A stretch of DNA of 64,000 nt from contig NZ_CP046188.1 of assembly GCF_012568245.1 (NCBI RefSeq), positions 126,233-190,232 on the forward strand. The letters run 5' to 3'. This document shows, one piece after another, positions 20,682 to 30,958 of the stretch. Origin of the DNA: Enterobacteriaceae endosymbiont of Donacia thalassina (GTDB lineage Bacteria > Pseudomonadota > Gammaproteobacteria > Enterobacterales > Enterobacteriaceae). How positions within the stretch are numbered: the stretch's first letter is position 1; every line of letters begins with the position of its first letter. The notes under the pieces are model-generated. The model made no database searches and was not told where the DNA came from. It saw nothing but the letters and a program-made list of their open reading frames with translations. The position numbers and the translations under genes were made by a program.

Positions 20682-22598
20682 TTATTTTTTTTTATCTTTA
20701 ACTTCTTCAAATTCAGCATCTACAACTTCATTTTCTTGATTTTTAGTTTTTACATTATTATCTTTTTCTTTATTAATATTTTCGTTGTTATGTGTTAAAT
20801 TAATCATTTTCTTAGATACTTCAACTAAATTTTGTATTTTTATTTGTATATTATTTTTATCTTCTGTTTTAAGAGATCTATTTAATTCATTAATTGAATT
20901 TTGTATTAAAATTTTATCTTCTTCTTTAATTTGATTATTTACTTCTTTAAGTTTTTTTTCAGTATTATGTATAAGTTGATCACCTTCATTACGTATTTTA
21001 ACTAGTTCTTCAAAAATACGATCAGATTCAGTATTAGCTTCTGCATCCCTTATCATTTTTTCTACTTCTTGTTTATTTAATCCTGATGATGCTTGTATTG
21101 TAATTTTTTGTTCTTTACCACTTTTTTTATCTTTTGCAGAAACATGTAAAATACCATCTGCATCTATATCAAAAGTAACCTCTATTTGAGGAATACCTCT
21201 AGGAGCAGGACTAATCCCATCTAAATTAAATTGTCCTAAAGATTTATTATCACTTGCTCTTTTACGTTCACCTTGTAAAACATGAATTGTAACAGAAGAT
21301 TGATTATTTTCAGCTGTTGAAAATACTTGACTATGTTTAGTTGGGATAGTTGTATTTTTATTTATTAATGATGTCATTACCCCACCAATTGTTTCTATAC
21401 CTAAAGATAATGGAGTTACATCTAATAATAATACATCTTTAACATCTCCTGCTAATACTCCACCTTGCACAGCTGCACCTATAGCTACTGCTTCATCAGG
21501 ATTAACATCTTTTCTAGGTTCTTTACCAAAGAATGATGATACTTTACTTTGAACCATAGGCATACGAGTTTGTCCACCTACTAAAATAATATCATTTATA
21601 TCAGAAGCAGATAAATTAGCATCTTTTAAAGCCATTTTTAATGGTTTTATTGATTGATCTATTAAATTTTCTACTAAAGATTCTAATTTAGCTCTTGTTA
21701 ATTTTATATTTAAATGTTTTGGGCCAGAAGCATTTGCAGTAATATAAGGTAAATTGACATCTGTTTGTTGTGTTGAAGATAATTCAATTTTAGCTTTTTC
21801 TGCAGCTTCTTTTAATCTTTGCATTGCTAATGGATCATTTTTTAAATCTATTCCCTGATCTTTTTTAAATTCTGTTACTAAATAATTTATAATACGACTA
21901 TCAAAATCTTCACCACCTAAATGTGTATCACCATTAGTAGATAATACTTCAAAAGTTTTTTCACCATCTACATCATCTATTTCAATTATAGAAATATCAA
22001 AAGTTCCTCCACCTAAATCATATACTGCTATTACACGATTACCTTTTCCTTTATCTAATCCATATGCTAATGCAGCTGCTGTTGGCTCATTTATAATTCT
22101 TTTTACTTCTAATCCAGCTATTCTACCCGCATCTTTAGTTGCTTGACGTTGAGCATCATTAAAATAAGCTGGTACTGTAATAACAGCTTCATTTATTTTA
22201 ATACCTAAAAAATCTTCAGCTGTTTTTTTCATTTTTTTTAAAATTTCAGCTGAGATTTGAGGTGGTGCCATTTTTTTCCCTTTAATATCTATCCATGCAT
22301 CTCCATTATCAGATTTTATAATTTTATATGGCATTATTTTTATATCACGTTGTACTTCTTTATCATCAAATTTTCGACCAATTAATCTTTTTATAGCAAA
22401 AAGAGTATTTTTAGGATTTGTAACAGCTTGACGTTTTGCTGGTTGTCCTACTAAAATTTCTCCATCTTGGGTATAAGCAATTACAGAAGGTGTTGTTCTA
22501 TCACCTTCAGAATTTTCTAAAACACGAGGTTTATTTCCATCAATAATTGCTACACAAGAATTGGTTGTACCTAAATCAATACCAATTATTTTACCCAT
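20682..22598 (-). CDS. dnaK: Chaperone DnaK (Hsp70)
   Basis: ATP-dependent chaperone for nascent, misfolded and exported proteins. It has 638 residues, exactly as in E. coli, and opens with the phosphate loop [13 protein letters not shown]. Other Hsp70 signatures are [13 protein letters not shown] and [13 protein letters not shown]; the linker [15 protein letters not shown] precedes the substrate-binding domain, and the C-terminus ends in the conserved EFEEVKDKK. An AGGAG site lies before the ATG, stronger than most in this window. The divergent intergenic region carries a sigma-32 promoter (22721-22752) almost identical to E. coli dnaK P1. dnaJ follows in the same direction. Confidence 0.99.
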   Translation of the reverse strand: MGKIIGIDLGTTNSCVAIIDGNKPRVLENSEGDRTTPSVIAYTQDGEILVGQPAKRQAVTNPKNTLFAIKRLIGRKFDDKEVQRDIKIMPYKIIKSDNGDAWIDIKGKKMAPPQISAEILKKMKKTAEDFLGIKINEAVITVPAYFNDAQRQATKDAGRIAGLEVKRIINEPTAAALAYGLDKGKGNRVIAVYDLGGGTFDISIIEIDDVDGEKTFEVLSTNGDTHLGGEDFDSRIINYLVTEFKKDQGIDLKNDPLAMQRLKEAAEKAKIELSSTQQTDVNLPYITANASGPKHLNIKLTRAKLESLVENLIDQSIKPLKMALKDANLSASDINDIILVGGQTRMPMVQSKVSSFFGKEPRKDVNPDEAVAIGAAVQGGVLAGDVKDVLLLDVTPLSLGIETIGGVMTSLINKNTTIPTKHSQVFSTAENNQSSVTIHVLQGERKRASDNKSLGQFNLDGISPAPRGIPQIEVTFDIDADGILHVSAKDKKSGKEQKITIQASSGLNKQEVEKMIRDAEANTESDRIFEELVKIRNEGDQLIHNTEKKLKEVNNQIKEEDKILIQNSINELNRSLKTEDKNNIQIKIQNLVEVSKKMINLTHNNENINKEKDNNVKTKNQENEVVDAEFEEVKDKKK

Positions 22599-22919
22599 AT
22601 TAATTATTAACTCCTATTTATATACAAATTAATTAATGTTTATAATATAAAATTATTAAATAAATTTTTAATGTTATATTTTATATATATATTATATAAA
22701 TTATAATCCCTAATGAAGGGGAAATGGGGACACATATTAATGCATCAAGGGGTAATCTAATTTTTTTTTAAAATATAAAAAGATTTTACTTATTTAAAGT
22801 ATAAATTATTTTTTTTAGAATAAAAATTTATGTTAAATTATAAATTATTTACTACTTTTATTTATAAAAAAATATTATATTTTTAAAATTATTTTTGTTT
22901 CTAATCAGGAAATTATAAA
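22599..22919. other. Divergent dnaK / pepA intergenic region
   Basis: A 321-base gap without a gene. It holds the dnaK heat-shock promoter at 22721-22752, whose C/G-rich blocks stand out from otherwise AT-only sequence, and the AGGA ribosome site of pepA near 22908. I see no tRNA, terminator or remnant reading frame in it. Confidence 0.7.
22721..22752 (-). promoter_or_regulatory. Sigma-32 heat-shock promoter of dnaK-dnaJ
   Basis: Read on the minus strand, the -35 element is CCCCTTGATG (22752-22743) and the -10 element is CCCCATTTC (22729-22721). Thirteen bases separate CTTGATG from CCCCAT, the same spacing and nearly the same sequence as E. coli dnaK P1. These are the only C-rich blocks in the region. 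It predicts a transcript start about 110-120 bases before the dnaK ATG. Confidence 0.9.
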
Positions 22920-24410
22920 ATGAAATATATGGCAGAAAAAATAATTTTTTCAAATAAAAATTTATTAGATTGTATAGTAATACCTATATTTGAACAATAC
23001 AAATTTTCTAAAATTTTAAAAAAAATTAACGATATATCAAATAATTATATATTAAATATTTTAAAAAAAAATAATATTCAAGGGAAAATTAATCAAAATA
23101 TAATTTTATATCACATTCCTAATTTTTTATGTAATAAATTTGTTATTATAGGTTGCGGTATTGAAAATAAATTAAATAGAGAAAAAAATAAATTAATTAT
23201 TAATAATGTTATTAATATTTTAAAAAAATATTCTATTAAAGAAATTTATTGGTATTTAACAGATTTAAAAATAAATAATTATACATTATATTGGAATATC
23301 AGAGATACAATTGATATTATTGAAAATAATATTTACTCATTTAATAAATTTAAAAAACATAAATTATCTTTTTCATCAAAAATAAAATTTATTATTAATA
23401 ATAATAATGAAAATATTTATTTTTCTGCTATAGAACATGGAAAAGCTATTAATTTAGGTATAAAAAAAGCTAAAAATATAGCTAATTTACCTCCTAATAT
23501 ATGTACTCCTAAATATTTATCCATTAAAGCGGAAAAATTAAAAAAAAAATATAAAAATATTTCTATTGAAATTATTGATAAAAAAATTATGAAAAAAATA
23601 GGTATGAATGCTTATTTATCTGTTAGTAAAGGATCTAAAAATGAACCATTTATATCTATAATAAAATATAATAATAACCATAAATTACAACCTATAGTAT
23701 TACTAGGTAAGGGTGTTACTTTTGATTCTGGTGGTATATCTTTAAAACCTAGTAAAAATATGGAAGAAATGAAATATGATATGTGTGGTGCCGCTGCTGT
23801 ATATGGTGTGATATATGCAATTGCTAAATTAAAATTACCTTTAAATATTATTGCTATTTTAGCTAGTAGTGAAAATATGCCTAGTTCTAAAGCATATAGA
23901 CCTAGTGATGTTATAAAAACAATGTCTGGTCTTACAATTGAAGTTACAAATACAGATGCTGAAGGACGTTTACTTTTATGTGATATATTAACATATATTG
24001 AACGATATAATCCTAAATACGTTATTGATATTGCTACTTTAACAGGAGCATGTGTTATTGCATTAGGTAATAATATAAGTGGTTTAATGTCAAATAATAT
24101 AATATTATCTAAACAAATTATAAAAGCCTCATTAGAAGCAGATGATCGTGTTTGGGAATTACCTATTGATGATATAAAATATTTTAATCAACTTAAATCT
24201 AATATTGCTAATTTAATTAATAGTAGTAATGGTATTGCAGGCGCAATAACTGCTGCGTGTTTTTTATCTAAATTTACAAAAAAATATAAATGGGCTCATA
24301 TAGATATTGCTGGTACAGCTTGGTATTATATAAATCAAAGAGCAATGGCTTCTGGTAGACCTATTAATATGTTATGTCAATTTTTAATTAATCAAATATT
24401 TAATCATTAA
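22920..24410 (+). CDS. pepA: Leucyl aminopeptidase PepA (M17 family)
   Basis: Two-metal exopeptidase that removes N-terminal residues from peptides. In E. coli the same protein also binds DNA as a repressor of carAB and as an accessory factor in plasmid recombination. The C-terminal catalytic domain keeps the metal-binding motifs GKGVTFDSGG, KYDMCGAAAVYG and NTDAEGRLLLCD. Length is 496 against 503 in E. coli, and the N-terminal DNA-binding domain is present but diverged. An AGGA site precedes the ATG; a second ATG three codons later is possible. The carAB operon lies in the same window. holC, between pepA and valS in E. coli, is gone. Confidence 0.95.
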   Translation: MKYMAEKIIFSNKNLLDCIVIPIFEQYKFSKILKKINDISNNYILNILKKNNIQGKINQNIILYHIPNFLCNKFVIIGCGIENKLNREKNKLIINNVINILKKYSIKEIYWYLTDLKINNYTLYWNIRDTIDIIENNIYSFNKFKKHKLSFSSKIKFIINNNNENIYFSAIEHGKAINLGIKKAKNIANLPPNICTPKYLSIKAEKLKKKYKNISIEIIDKKIMKKIGMNAYLSVSKGSKNEPFISIIKYNNNHKLQPIVLLGKGVTFDSGGISLKPSKNMEEMKYDMCGAAAVYGVIYAIAKLKLPLNIIAILASSENMPSSKAYRPSDVIKTMSGLTIEVTNTDAEGRLLLCDILTYIERYNPKYVIDIATLTGACVIALGNNISGLMSNNIILSKQIIKASLEADDRVWELPIDDIKYFNQLKSNIANLINSSNGIAGAITAACFLSKFTKKYKWAHIDIAGTAWYYINQRAMASGRPINMLCQFLINQIFNH

Positions 24411-24453
24411 TAATTTTAATATAAATTTTATTTTATATAGGCTATTTTATATT

Positions 24454-27246
24454 ATGGATAAAATATATAATCCAAAAAATTTTGAAAAAAAAATTTATAA
24501 TTATTGGGAAAATAATAATTTTTTAAAAAATAAATTAGATATTTCAAAAGAATGTTTTTCTATTATGGTGCCACCACCTAATATTACAGGTTATTTACAT
24601 ATAGGACACGCACTACAGTATACTCTTATTGATATTTTAATACGTTATCATCGTATGTTAGGTAAAAATATATTATGTCAAGTAGGAATAGATCATGCAG
24701 GTATTGCAACTCAAAATTTAATAGAACAAAAAATTTTTAATGAAACAGGTAAAACAAGAAATAATTACAGCAAAAATTTTTTTTTAAATAATATTTGGAA
24801 ATGGAAAAAAAAATATTGTGATATTATTTACAATCAAATGAAAAGTTTAGGTTTATCTACAGAATGGGATAAAACAAGATTCACAATGGATAATAAATTT
24901 ACTAAATCTGTAAGAGATATTTTTATTATTCTTTATAATCAAGGATTAATTTATAAAAAAAAAAGATTAATACATTGGGATTTTAAACTTAAAACAGTAG
25001 TTTCAGATTTAGAAGTTGAATATAAAAAAAATAAAACAGACATGTGGTATATAAAATACCATTTTTATGGTAAAATAACAACATTGGATAATAAAAATTA
25101 TTTAACTATAGCTACTACTAGACCAGAAACATTATTAGCAGATAGTGCAATTGCTATTAATCCATTAGATTCAAGATATAATAATTTAATTGGAAAATTT
25201 GTAATAATACCTATTATCAATCGTAAAATTCCTATTATAGCAGATAATTATGCAAAAATAAATAAAGGTACAGGATGTGTTAAAATTAGTCCTGCTCATG
25301 ATTTTAATGACTATCAAATTGCAATGAAACATAATTTACCTTTAATTAATATTTTTGATTTAAATGGTAATATTTTAGAAAAATGTCAAATTTTCAATAA
25401 AAAAGAACAAATTTTAAAATTAAATAATAATATTCCAAAAAATTTACAAAAAATAAATTTTTTACAAGCCAGAAAAATAATCATAAAAAAAATAAAACAG
25501 CAAGGATTATTAGATAAATGTGAAATAAAAATAAGATTAATACCTTTTAGTATTCGTAGTAATACAATTATTATTCCTATGTTAACAAATCAATGGTATT
25601 TAAATACCAGAATATTATCTAAAAATGCAATAAATGCTGTAAAAAAAAATAAAATTATATTTTTTCCTAAAAAATATGAAAATATGTTTTATTCATGGAT
25701 GAATAATATTCAAGATTGGTGTATATCACGACAATTATGGTGGGGCCATAAAATACCAGTTTGGTATGATACAAAAAATAATATTTATGTAGGAAAAAAT
25801 AAAAAAGAAATAAAAAAGAAATATAATTTAGATAAAAATATTTCTTTAAAACAAGATTCTGATGTTTTAGATACATGGTTTTCCTCTAGTTTATGGACTT
25901 TTATTACTTTAGATTGGCCTAATAATAAAAATTTTTCATTGTTTCATCCTACTAATGTTATCATTAGTGGTTTTGATATTATTTTTTTTTGGATATCTAG
26001 AATGATAATGATGACAATGCATTTTGTTAAAAATAAAGATGGAACATCGCAAATACCTTTTAAAAATATTTTAATGACAGGATTAATAAGAGATAATAAA
26101 GGTAATAAAATGTCTAAATCAAAAGGTAATGTTATTAATCCTATAGATTTTATTGAAGGTATTTCTTCTATAAATTTTAAAAAAAATAGTTCTTTTCAAA
26201 AAAATAATAAAATTTATGGAGCAGATGCTTTAAGATTTACATTAGCAGCTTTATCATCTACAGGACGAGATATATATTGGGATATGACTAGATTAGAAGG
26301 ATATCGTAATTTTTGTAATAAAATATGGAATGCAAGTATTTTTATTTTAAAAAATATTAAATTTAATTTTATTAATAAAAAAAAAAGATTATCTTTAATC
26401 GATCAATGGATTTGGTCTGAATATTATTTAGTTGTAAAATTTTATATAAAAGCATTAAATGAATATCGTTTTGATCATGCTGCTAATCTTTTATATAATT
26501 TTATATGGAACAAATTTTGTGATTGGTATTTGGAATATAGTAAAATAATTTTCCAAGAAAAAAATCAATTAAAATATATTGGAACACATTATACATTATA
26601 TAATTTATTTGAATCTTTATTAAGATTATCTCATCCAATAATTCCTTTTATTACTGAAATAATATGGCAAAAAATTATTAAAAATAAAAAAAATTTATCT
26701 AAAAGTAGTATTATGATACAATCTTTTCCTAAAGTTAATAAATTAGAAATAAATAAAAAAATTATAAGTATTTTTAATACATTTATTAATGTAATTACAA
26801 TAATTCGTAATCATAAATTAGAAATGAATATAAAACATAGTGAAAAAATAAATTTATATATAAAAGATACAAATAATAAATTTAATATTTTTTTAAAAGA
26901 TAATATAAATATTTTAAAAAAATTTGTAAATCTTAATAAAATATTTTTTATTACAAATAAAATGAATTTTCCAAAAAAAACATTAATAAATAAAATTAAT
27001 AATATTGAATTTGCTATTCCATTAAATACTAAAATTATTGACCAAGAAAATTTATTAAATCAAATTAATAAAAAATTAAATACTAATCAAAAAATAATAA
27101 ATTTTTTATGTAAAAATTTAAAAAATAAAAATTTTTTATCTAAAGCACCTAAAAATATTATCATAAAAAATTTAGAAAAATTAAAAAATTGTAAGATTTT
27201 AAAAAAAGAATTATTACAAAAATTTTTTTTAATTAAAAATTTATAA
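24454..27246 (+). CDS. valS: Valyl-tRNA synthetase
   Basis: Class Ia aminoacyl-tRNA synthetase that charges tRNA-Val and edits threonine mischarging. The HIGH motif is in PPPNITGYLHIGHAL near residue 45 and KMSKS in GNKMSKSKGN. The editing (CP1) domain has the TTRPETLLADSAIA signature. A lysine-rich anticodon-binding domain and a C-terminal coiled-coil-like arm follow. Length is 930 against 951 in E. coli. It sits 43 bases after pepA and 50 before argF, an order close to the E. coli pepA-holC-valS and argI neighbourhood. A 69-codon minus-strand frame inside it is spurious. Confidence 0.97.
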   Translation: MDKIYNPKNFEKKIYNYWENNNFLKNKLDISKECFSIMVPPPNITGYLHIGHALQYTLIDILIRYHRMLGKNILCQVGIDHAGIATQNLIEQKIFNETGKTRNNYSKNFFLNNIWKWKKKYCDIIYNQMKSLGLSTEWDKTRFTMDNKFTKSVRDIFIILYNQGLIYKKKRLIHWDFKLKTVVSDLEVEYKKNKTDMWYIKYHFYGKITTLDNKNYLTIATTRPETLLADSAIAINPLDSRYNNLIGKFVIIPIINRKIPIIADNYAKINKGTGCVKISPAHDFNDYQIAMKHNLPLINIFDLNGNILEKCQIFNKKEQILKLNNNIPKNLQKINFLQARKIIIKKIKQQGLLDKCEIKIRLIPFSIRSNTIIIPMLTNQWYLNTRILSKNAINAVKKNKIIFFPKKYENMFYSWMNNIQDWCISRQLWWGHKIPVWYDTKNNIYVGKNKKEIKKKYNLDKNISLKQDSDVLDTWFSSSLWTFITLDWPNNKNFSLFHPTNVIISGFDIIFFWISRMIMMTMHFVKNKDGTSQIPFKNILMTGLIRDNKGNKMSKSKGNVINPIDFIEGISSINFKKNSSFQKNNKIYGADALRFTLAALSSTGRDIYWDMTRLEGYRNFCNKIWNASIFILKNIKFNFINKKKRLSLIDQWIWSEYYLVVKFYIKALNEYRFDHAANLLYNFIWNKFCDWYLEYSKIIFQEKNQLKYIGTHYTLYNLFESLLRLSHPIIPFITEIIWQKIIKNKKNLSKSSIMIQSFPKVNKLEINKKIISIFNTFINVITIIRNHKLEMNIKHSEKINLYIKDTNNKFNIFLKDNINILKKFVNLNKIFFITNKMNFPKKTLINKINNIEFAIPLNTKIIDQENLLNQINKKLNTNQKIINFLCKNLKNKNFLSKAPKNIIIKNLEKLKNCKILKKELLQKFFLIKNL

Positions 27247-27296
27247 TATTTATTATTTTAATATCACTAAACTTTTATAAATAAAGGATTTATATT

Positions 27297-28325
27297 ATGA
27301 ATTCATTTTATAATAAACATTTTTTAAAATTATCAGATTTTTCAAAAGAAAATCTTTATGAATTAATAAAAATTTCCGAAAAATTAAAATATAAAAAAAA
27401 AATTTTTAAAGAAGAAAAAAAATTAGTTGGTAAAAACATCATCCTTATTTTTGAAAAAAATTCAACAAGAACTAGATGTTCTTTTGAAATAGCTTGTTTT
27501 GATCAAGGTGCAAATATTACTTATCTAAATACTATAGATAGTCATATTAATGATAAAGAATCTCTAAAAGATTCAGCTAGAATTTTAAGTAAAATGTATG
27601 ATGGATTAGAATATAGAGGCAAATATCAAAAAAATATAGAAATTCTCGCTAAGTATTCTACAATTCCAGTATGGAATGGATTAACAAATGAACTTCATCC
27701 TACTCAAATATTAGCAGATTTATTAACTATAAAAGAAAATATAAAAAATAAAGAAATAGACCAAATTAAATTATCTTATATAGGAGATATAAATAATAAT
27801 ATATCATATAGTTTAATAGAAGCATCTAGTATAATTGGTTTCGAATTATATTTAATTTCTTCACAAAAATTGGAATTAGGTAATAATTTGTATATAAATA
27901 ATATAATAAAAAAAATGAAAAAAAGTAATAATATTCATATTACTAGTAATTTAAATATAGGTGTAAAAAATGCAGATTTTATTTATACAGATATTTGGTT
28001 TTCTATGGGAGAAGAAAAATCATTAGAATTATGGGAAAAAAAGATTAAAAAATTACGTAATTATCAAGTTAATCATTCTCTATTAAAAAAAAGTCACAAT
28101 AATAATATTAAAGTTATGCACTGTTTACCTTCATTACATTTATATAATCATTATAAAAAATTATTTACTAAAGAAATAATTTCAAAATATAATTTATATA
28201 ATGGATTAGAAATAACAGATGAAGTTTTTGAATCTAAAAATAGTATTATATTTCAGCAAGCAGAAAATAAAATTCATACAATTAAAGCTATAATAATGAC
28301 TTCATTATTAAAAGAAGAAATATAA
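27297..28325 (+). CDS. argF: Ornithine carbamoyltransferase
   Basis: Joins carbamoyl phosphate and ornithine to make citrulline in arginine synthesis. The carbamoyl-phosphate site STRTR (NSTRTRCSF) is near residue 56, HPTQ near residue 134, the ornithine-binding loop is DIWFSMGEE, and the catalytic cysteine motif is MHCLPSLH. Length is 342 against 334 for E. coli ArgI. AAAGGA precedes the ATG. Its substrate is supplied by the CarAB pair encoded at 58203-62604. Enterobacteria carry argF or argI paralogues; the neighbourhood next to valS fits argI, so the symbol is interchangeable. Confidence 0.95.
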   Translation: MNSFYNKHFLKLSDFSKENLYELIKISEKLKYKKKIFKEEKKLVGKNIILIFEKNSTRTRCSFEIACFDQGANITYLNTIDSHINDKESLKDSARILSKMYDGLEYRGKYQKNIEILAKYSTIPVWNGLTNELHPTQILADLLTIKENIKNKEIDQIKLSYIGDINNNISYSLIEASSIIGFELYLISSQKLELGNNLYINNIIKKMKKSNNIHITSNLNIGVKNADFIYTDIWFSMGEEKSLELWEKKIKKLRNYQVNHSLLKKSHNNNIKVMHCLPSLHLYNHYKKLFTKEIISKYNLYNGLEITDEVFESKNSIIFQQAENKIHTIKAIIMTSLLKEEI

Positions 28326-28664
28326 AAAATATTGATAATAATTTTTTTATAAATAAATAAAAAATTTTTATACATAAATACTAAAATATAATTAATAAAA
28401 AAATATATTTTTACTAAAAAATTTATTTTTGTAAAATAAATTCATAAAATTTTCTAATAAAATATAATTTTTAAAAAAATTTATAATTTATATTATTATA
28501 ATAATTTTTAAGAATTAATAAATATTTCAAGTACTAGAAAATATAAAATATATATTGAAAAATAATTTTTTTAAAATTTTAATAAATTATATTTTTAAAA
28601 ATTAAAATACATTTTCTGTAATCAAAGTATAAGTAATTTAAATATATTTACAAGGTTTAATAAA
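28326..28664. other. Gene-free AT-rich gap between argF and potD
   Basis: A 339-base stretch of almost pure A and T. I find no tRNA, strong hairpin, promoter with a convincing -35 element, or readable remnant of potA, potB or potC. An AAGG ribosome site for potD lies at its end. Confidence 0.6.
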
Positions 28665-29723
28665 ATGTCTTTATTTTTTAGATTAATACTTATTATTTTT
28701 ATATTATTCTTCCCAATAACTAAAAAATATTTAAATAATACAAAATCTTATCAAAATACTATTTTTTTTTATAATTGGACAGAATATGTTCCTCAAGAAA
28801 TTTTAAATGAATTTACAAAAAAAACAGGTATTAAAATTATTTATTCTACATATGAATCGAATGAAAGTATGTATGCTAAATTAAAAACTTATAAAAAACA
28901 ATCATATGATTTAGTTATACCTTCTACATATTTTGTAGAAAAAATGAAAAATGAAGGTATGATCCAAAAAATAGAAAAAAAAAAAATACCTAATTTTTCT
29001 AATCTAGATCCTAGATTTTTAAATAAATCTTTTGATTTAAATAATGAATATTCTATTCCATATATGTGGGGAGCAACAGCTATAGGAATTAATACTAATA
29101 AAATAAATCCTAATTCAATAAATAGTTGGAATGATTTATGGAAACCAAAATATTATAAATCTATTTCTTTAATAGATGATGCTAAAGAAATATTTCAAAT
29201 GTCACTAATAAAATTAGGTTATCCAGGAAATACAAATAATATTCATTATATAGAAAAAGCTTTTATAGATTTAAAAAAATTAATGCCAAATGTAATTTCT
29301 TTTAATTCTGATAATCCTGGATATCCTTTTATTGAAGGTTCTGTAAATATAGGAATGATCTGGAATGGATCTGCTTATTCTGTTCAAAAATTAGGAATTC
29401 CTCTAAAATTTATTTGGCCTAAAGAAGGAGGTATTTTTTGGATGGATAGTTTTGTTATTCCTAAAAATGCCAAAAATATTCAAGGTGCTTTAAAATTAAT
29501 TAATTTTTTATTAAGACCTGATATTGCAGCAAAAATAGCTAAAAAAACAGGTTTTTCTACTCCAAATTTAAAAGCAAAAAAATTATTACCATTAGATATG
29601 ATTCATAATGATATTTTATATCCTAGTGATGAAATAATTAATAAAGGTGTTTGGCAAAATAATATTCATGTTAATATAAGTAAGAAATATGAAATATATT
29701 TTCAAAAATTAAAAAATTTATAA
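28665..29723 (+). CDS. potD: Spermidine/putrescine-binding protein PotD
   Basis: Periplasmic substrate-binding protein of the PotABCD polyamine importer. After a hydrophobic N-terminal signal region (about residues 1-18, without a clear Ala-x-Ala site) it follows E. coli PotD closely: FYNWTEYVPQEILNEF, STYESNESMYAKLKTY, PYMWGATAIG, SFNSDNPGYPF and KEGGIFWMDSF, which contain the polyamine-contacting Trp and acidic residues. Length is 352 against 348. The ATPase and permease genes potA, potB and potC are not beside it, although in E. coli all four form one operon. They may lie elsewhere in the genome or be lost. Confidence 0.95.
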   Translation: MSLFFRLILIIFILFFPITKKYLNNTKSYQNTIFFYNWTEYVPQEILNEFTKKTGIKIIYSTYESNESMYAKLKTYKKQSYDLVIPSTYFVEKMKNEGMIQKIEKKKIPNFSNLDPRFLNKSFDLNNEYSIPYMWGATAIGINTNKINPNSINSWNDLWKPKYYKSISLIDDAKEIFQMSLIKLGYPGNTNNIHYIEKAFIDLKKLMPNVISFNSDNPGYPFIEGSVNIGMIWNGSAYSVQKLGIPLKFIWPKEGGIFWMDSFVIPKNAKNIQGALKLINFLLRPDIAAKIAKKTGFSTPNLKAKKLLPLDMIHNDILYPSDEIINKGVWQNNIHVNISKKYEIYFQKLKNL

Positions 29724-29790
29724 TTTAAAATTAAAAATGTTTATAAAAAAATAATTAACTTATTTTAAATTTTACAAAAATATAATTTTC

Positions 29791-29820
29791 TTGACATATA
29801 TATATTAATTATCATATATT
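29791..29820 (+). promoter_or_regulatory. Sigma-70 promoter of tRNA-Asn
   Basis: A perfect -35 TTGACA (29791-29796) is followed after 18 bases by TATATT (29815-29820). The mature tRNA begins 15 bases later. A perfect TTGACA is rare in this AT-rich window, which supports selection on it. Confidence 0.75.
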
Positions 29821-29835
29821 AATAATAATAAAAAA

Positions 29836-29908
29836 TCCTCTGTAGTTCAGTTGGTAGAACGGCGGACTGTTAATCCGTATGTCACTGGTTCGAATCCAGT
29901 CAGGGGAG
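29836..29908 (+). tRNA. tRNA-Asn (GTT)
   Basis: All four stems of the cloverleaf fold, and the sequence is nearly identical to E. coli tRNA-Asn. The anticodon GTT is at 29869-29871, the T-loop is TTCGAAT and the discriminator base is G. The acceptor stem has one G-T wobble at pair 4-69. The 3' CCA is not encoded, so a CCA-adding enzyme is needed. Confidence 0.97.
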
Positions 29909-29998
29909 AATTATTAAAAATTTTATATCATAAAATATATTTTTATATTTTTTATATTTAAATTATTTAAAAAATATTTTATATATAGGATATATTTT

Positions 29999-30916
29999 AT
30001 GGTCATAAAATTAAAATATTTACTTAATGAAGAAATTATAAATGAACTATTATCTATTCAAGATATAATACGTTGGATTACAAGTTGTTTTAGTATTTCT
30101 AATTTATGGTATGGACATGGTAGTGATAATCCATGGGATGAGGCAATAAATTTAGTATTACCTTTATTAGGATTACCTAATTATTTATGGAAAGATATTT
30201 ATATGTCTAAATTATCTTTTAAAGAACGTAAATTAATTTATCAATTGGTATATAAACGTATAAAAAAAAGAATACCCGTAGTATATTTAACAAAAAAAAC
30301 TTGGTTTTGTGGTCATGAGTTATATATTGATAATAGAGTATTGATACCTAGATCTCCTATTGCTGAATTAATTAATAATAAATTTAAATCTGTTATTTCC
30401 TCTCATAATAAACCTAAATATATATTAGATTTATGTACTGGTAGTGGATGTATAGCTATTGCCTGTGCTTATTTATTTCCTAATGCACATATAGATGCAG
30501 TAGATATTTCTTTAGATGCAATTAATGTAGCAGAATATAATATCCAATTACATGGATTAGAACATCGTATTACTCCAATATGTGGAAATTTATTTGATAA
30601 ATTAAAAAAATCAACTTATGATTTAATTATTACTAATCCTCCATATGTGGATGAAAAAGACATCAAATATTTACCTAAAGAATATTTATATGAACCTAAG
30701 ATAGGATTATTTTCTAATAATAATGGTATAGCTATTATTGAAGAAATAATATCTAAATCACCTTTTTATCTTAAAAAAGATGGTATTTTAATTTGTGAAG
30801 TAGGAGACAAAATGTTAAATATTATAGAAAAATATCCAAAAATATGCTTTCAATGGCTTGATATAAAAAATGGAGGTATAGGAATATTTAAAATAGAAAA
30901 TTTTAATATTATGTAA
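29999..30916 (+). CDS. prmB: Ribosomal protein L3 glutamine methyltransferase PrmB
   Basis: SAM-dependent enzyme that methylates a glutamine of ribosomal protein L3 and supports 50S assembly. The family N-terminus is clear (IWYGHG-like LWYGHGSDNPWDEA). The SAM loop is LDLCTGSGCIAIA and the catalytic NPPY motif is ITNPPYVDEKD. Length is 305 against 310 in E. coli. NPPY alone would also fit PrmC or HemK, but the N-terminal domain and the aroC gene 42 bases downstream match the E. coli prmB-aroC pair. Confidence 0.95.
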   Translation: MVIKLKYLLNEEIINELLSIQDIIRWITSCFSISNLWYGHGSDNPWDEAINLVLPLLGLPNYLWKDIYMSKLSFKERKLIYQLVYKRIKKRIPVVYLTKKTWFCGHELYIDNRVLIPRSPIAELINNKFKSVISSHNKPKYILDLCTGSGCIAIACAYLFPNAHIDAVDISLDAINVAEYNIQLHGLEHRITPICGNLFDKLKKSTYDLIITNPPYVDEKDIKYLPKEYLYEPKIGLFSNNNGIAIIEEIISKSPFYLKKDGILICEVGDKMLNIIEKYPKICFQWLDIKNGGIGIFKIENFNIM

Positions 30917-30958
30917 TATTTTACAAATAATTTTTCCTAAAATTAGGGGTTAATATTT

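Noticed and set aside
28326..28664. Hidden gene or potABC remnant in the gap before potD
   Set aside because: No frame, RNA fold or motif could be recognised; only A/T sequence.
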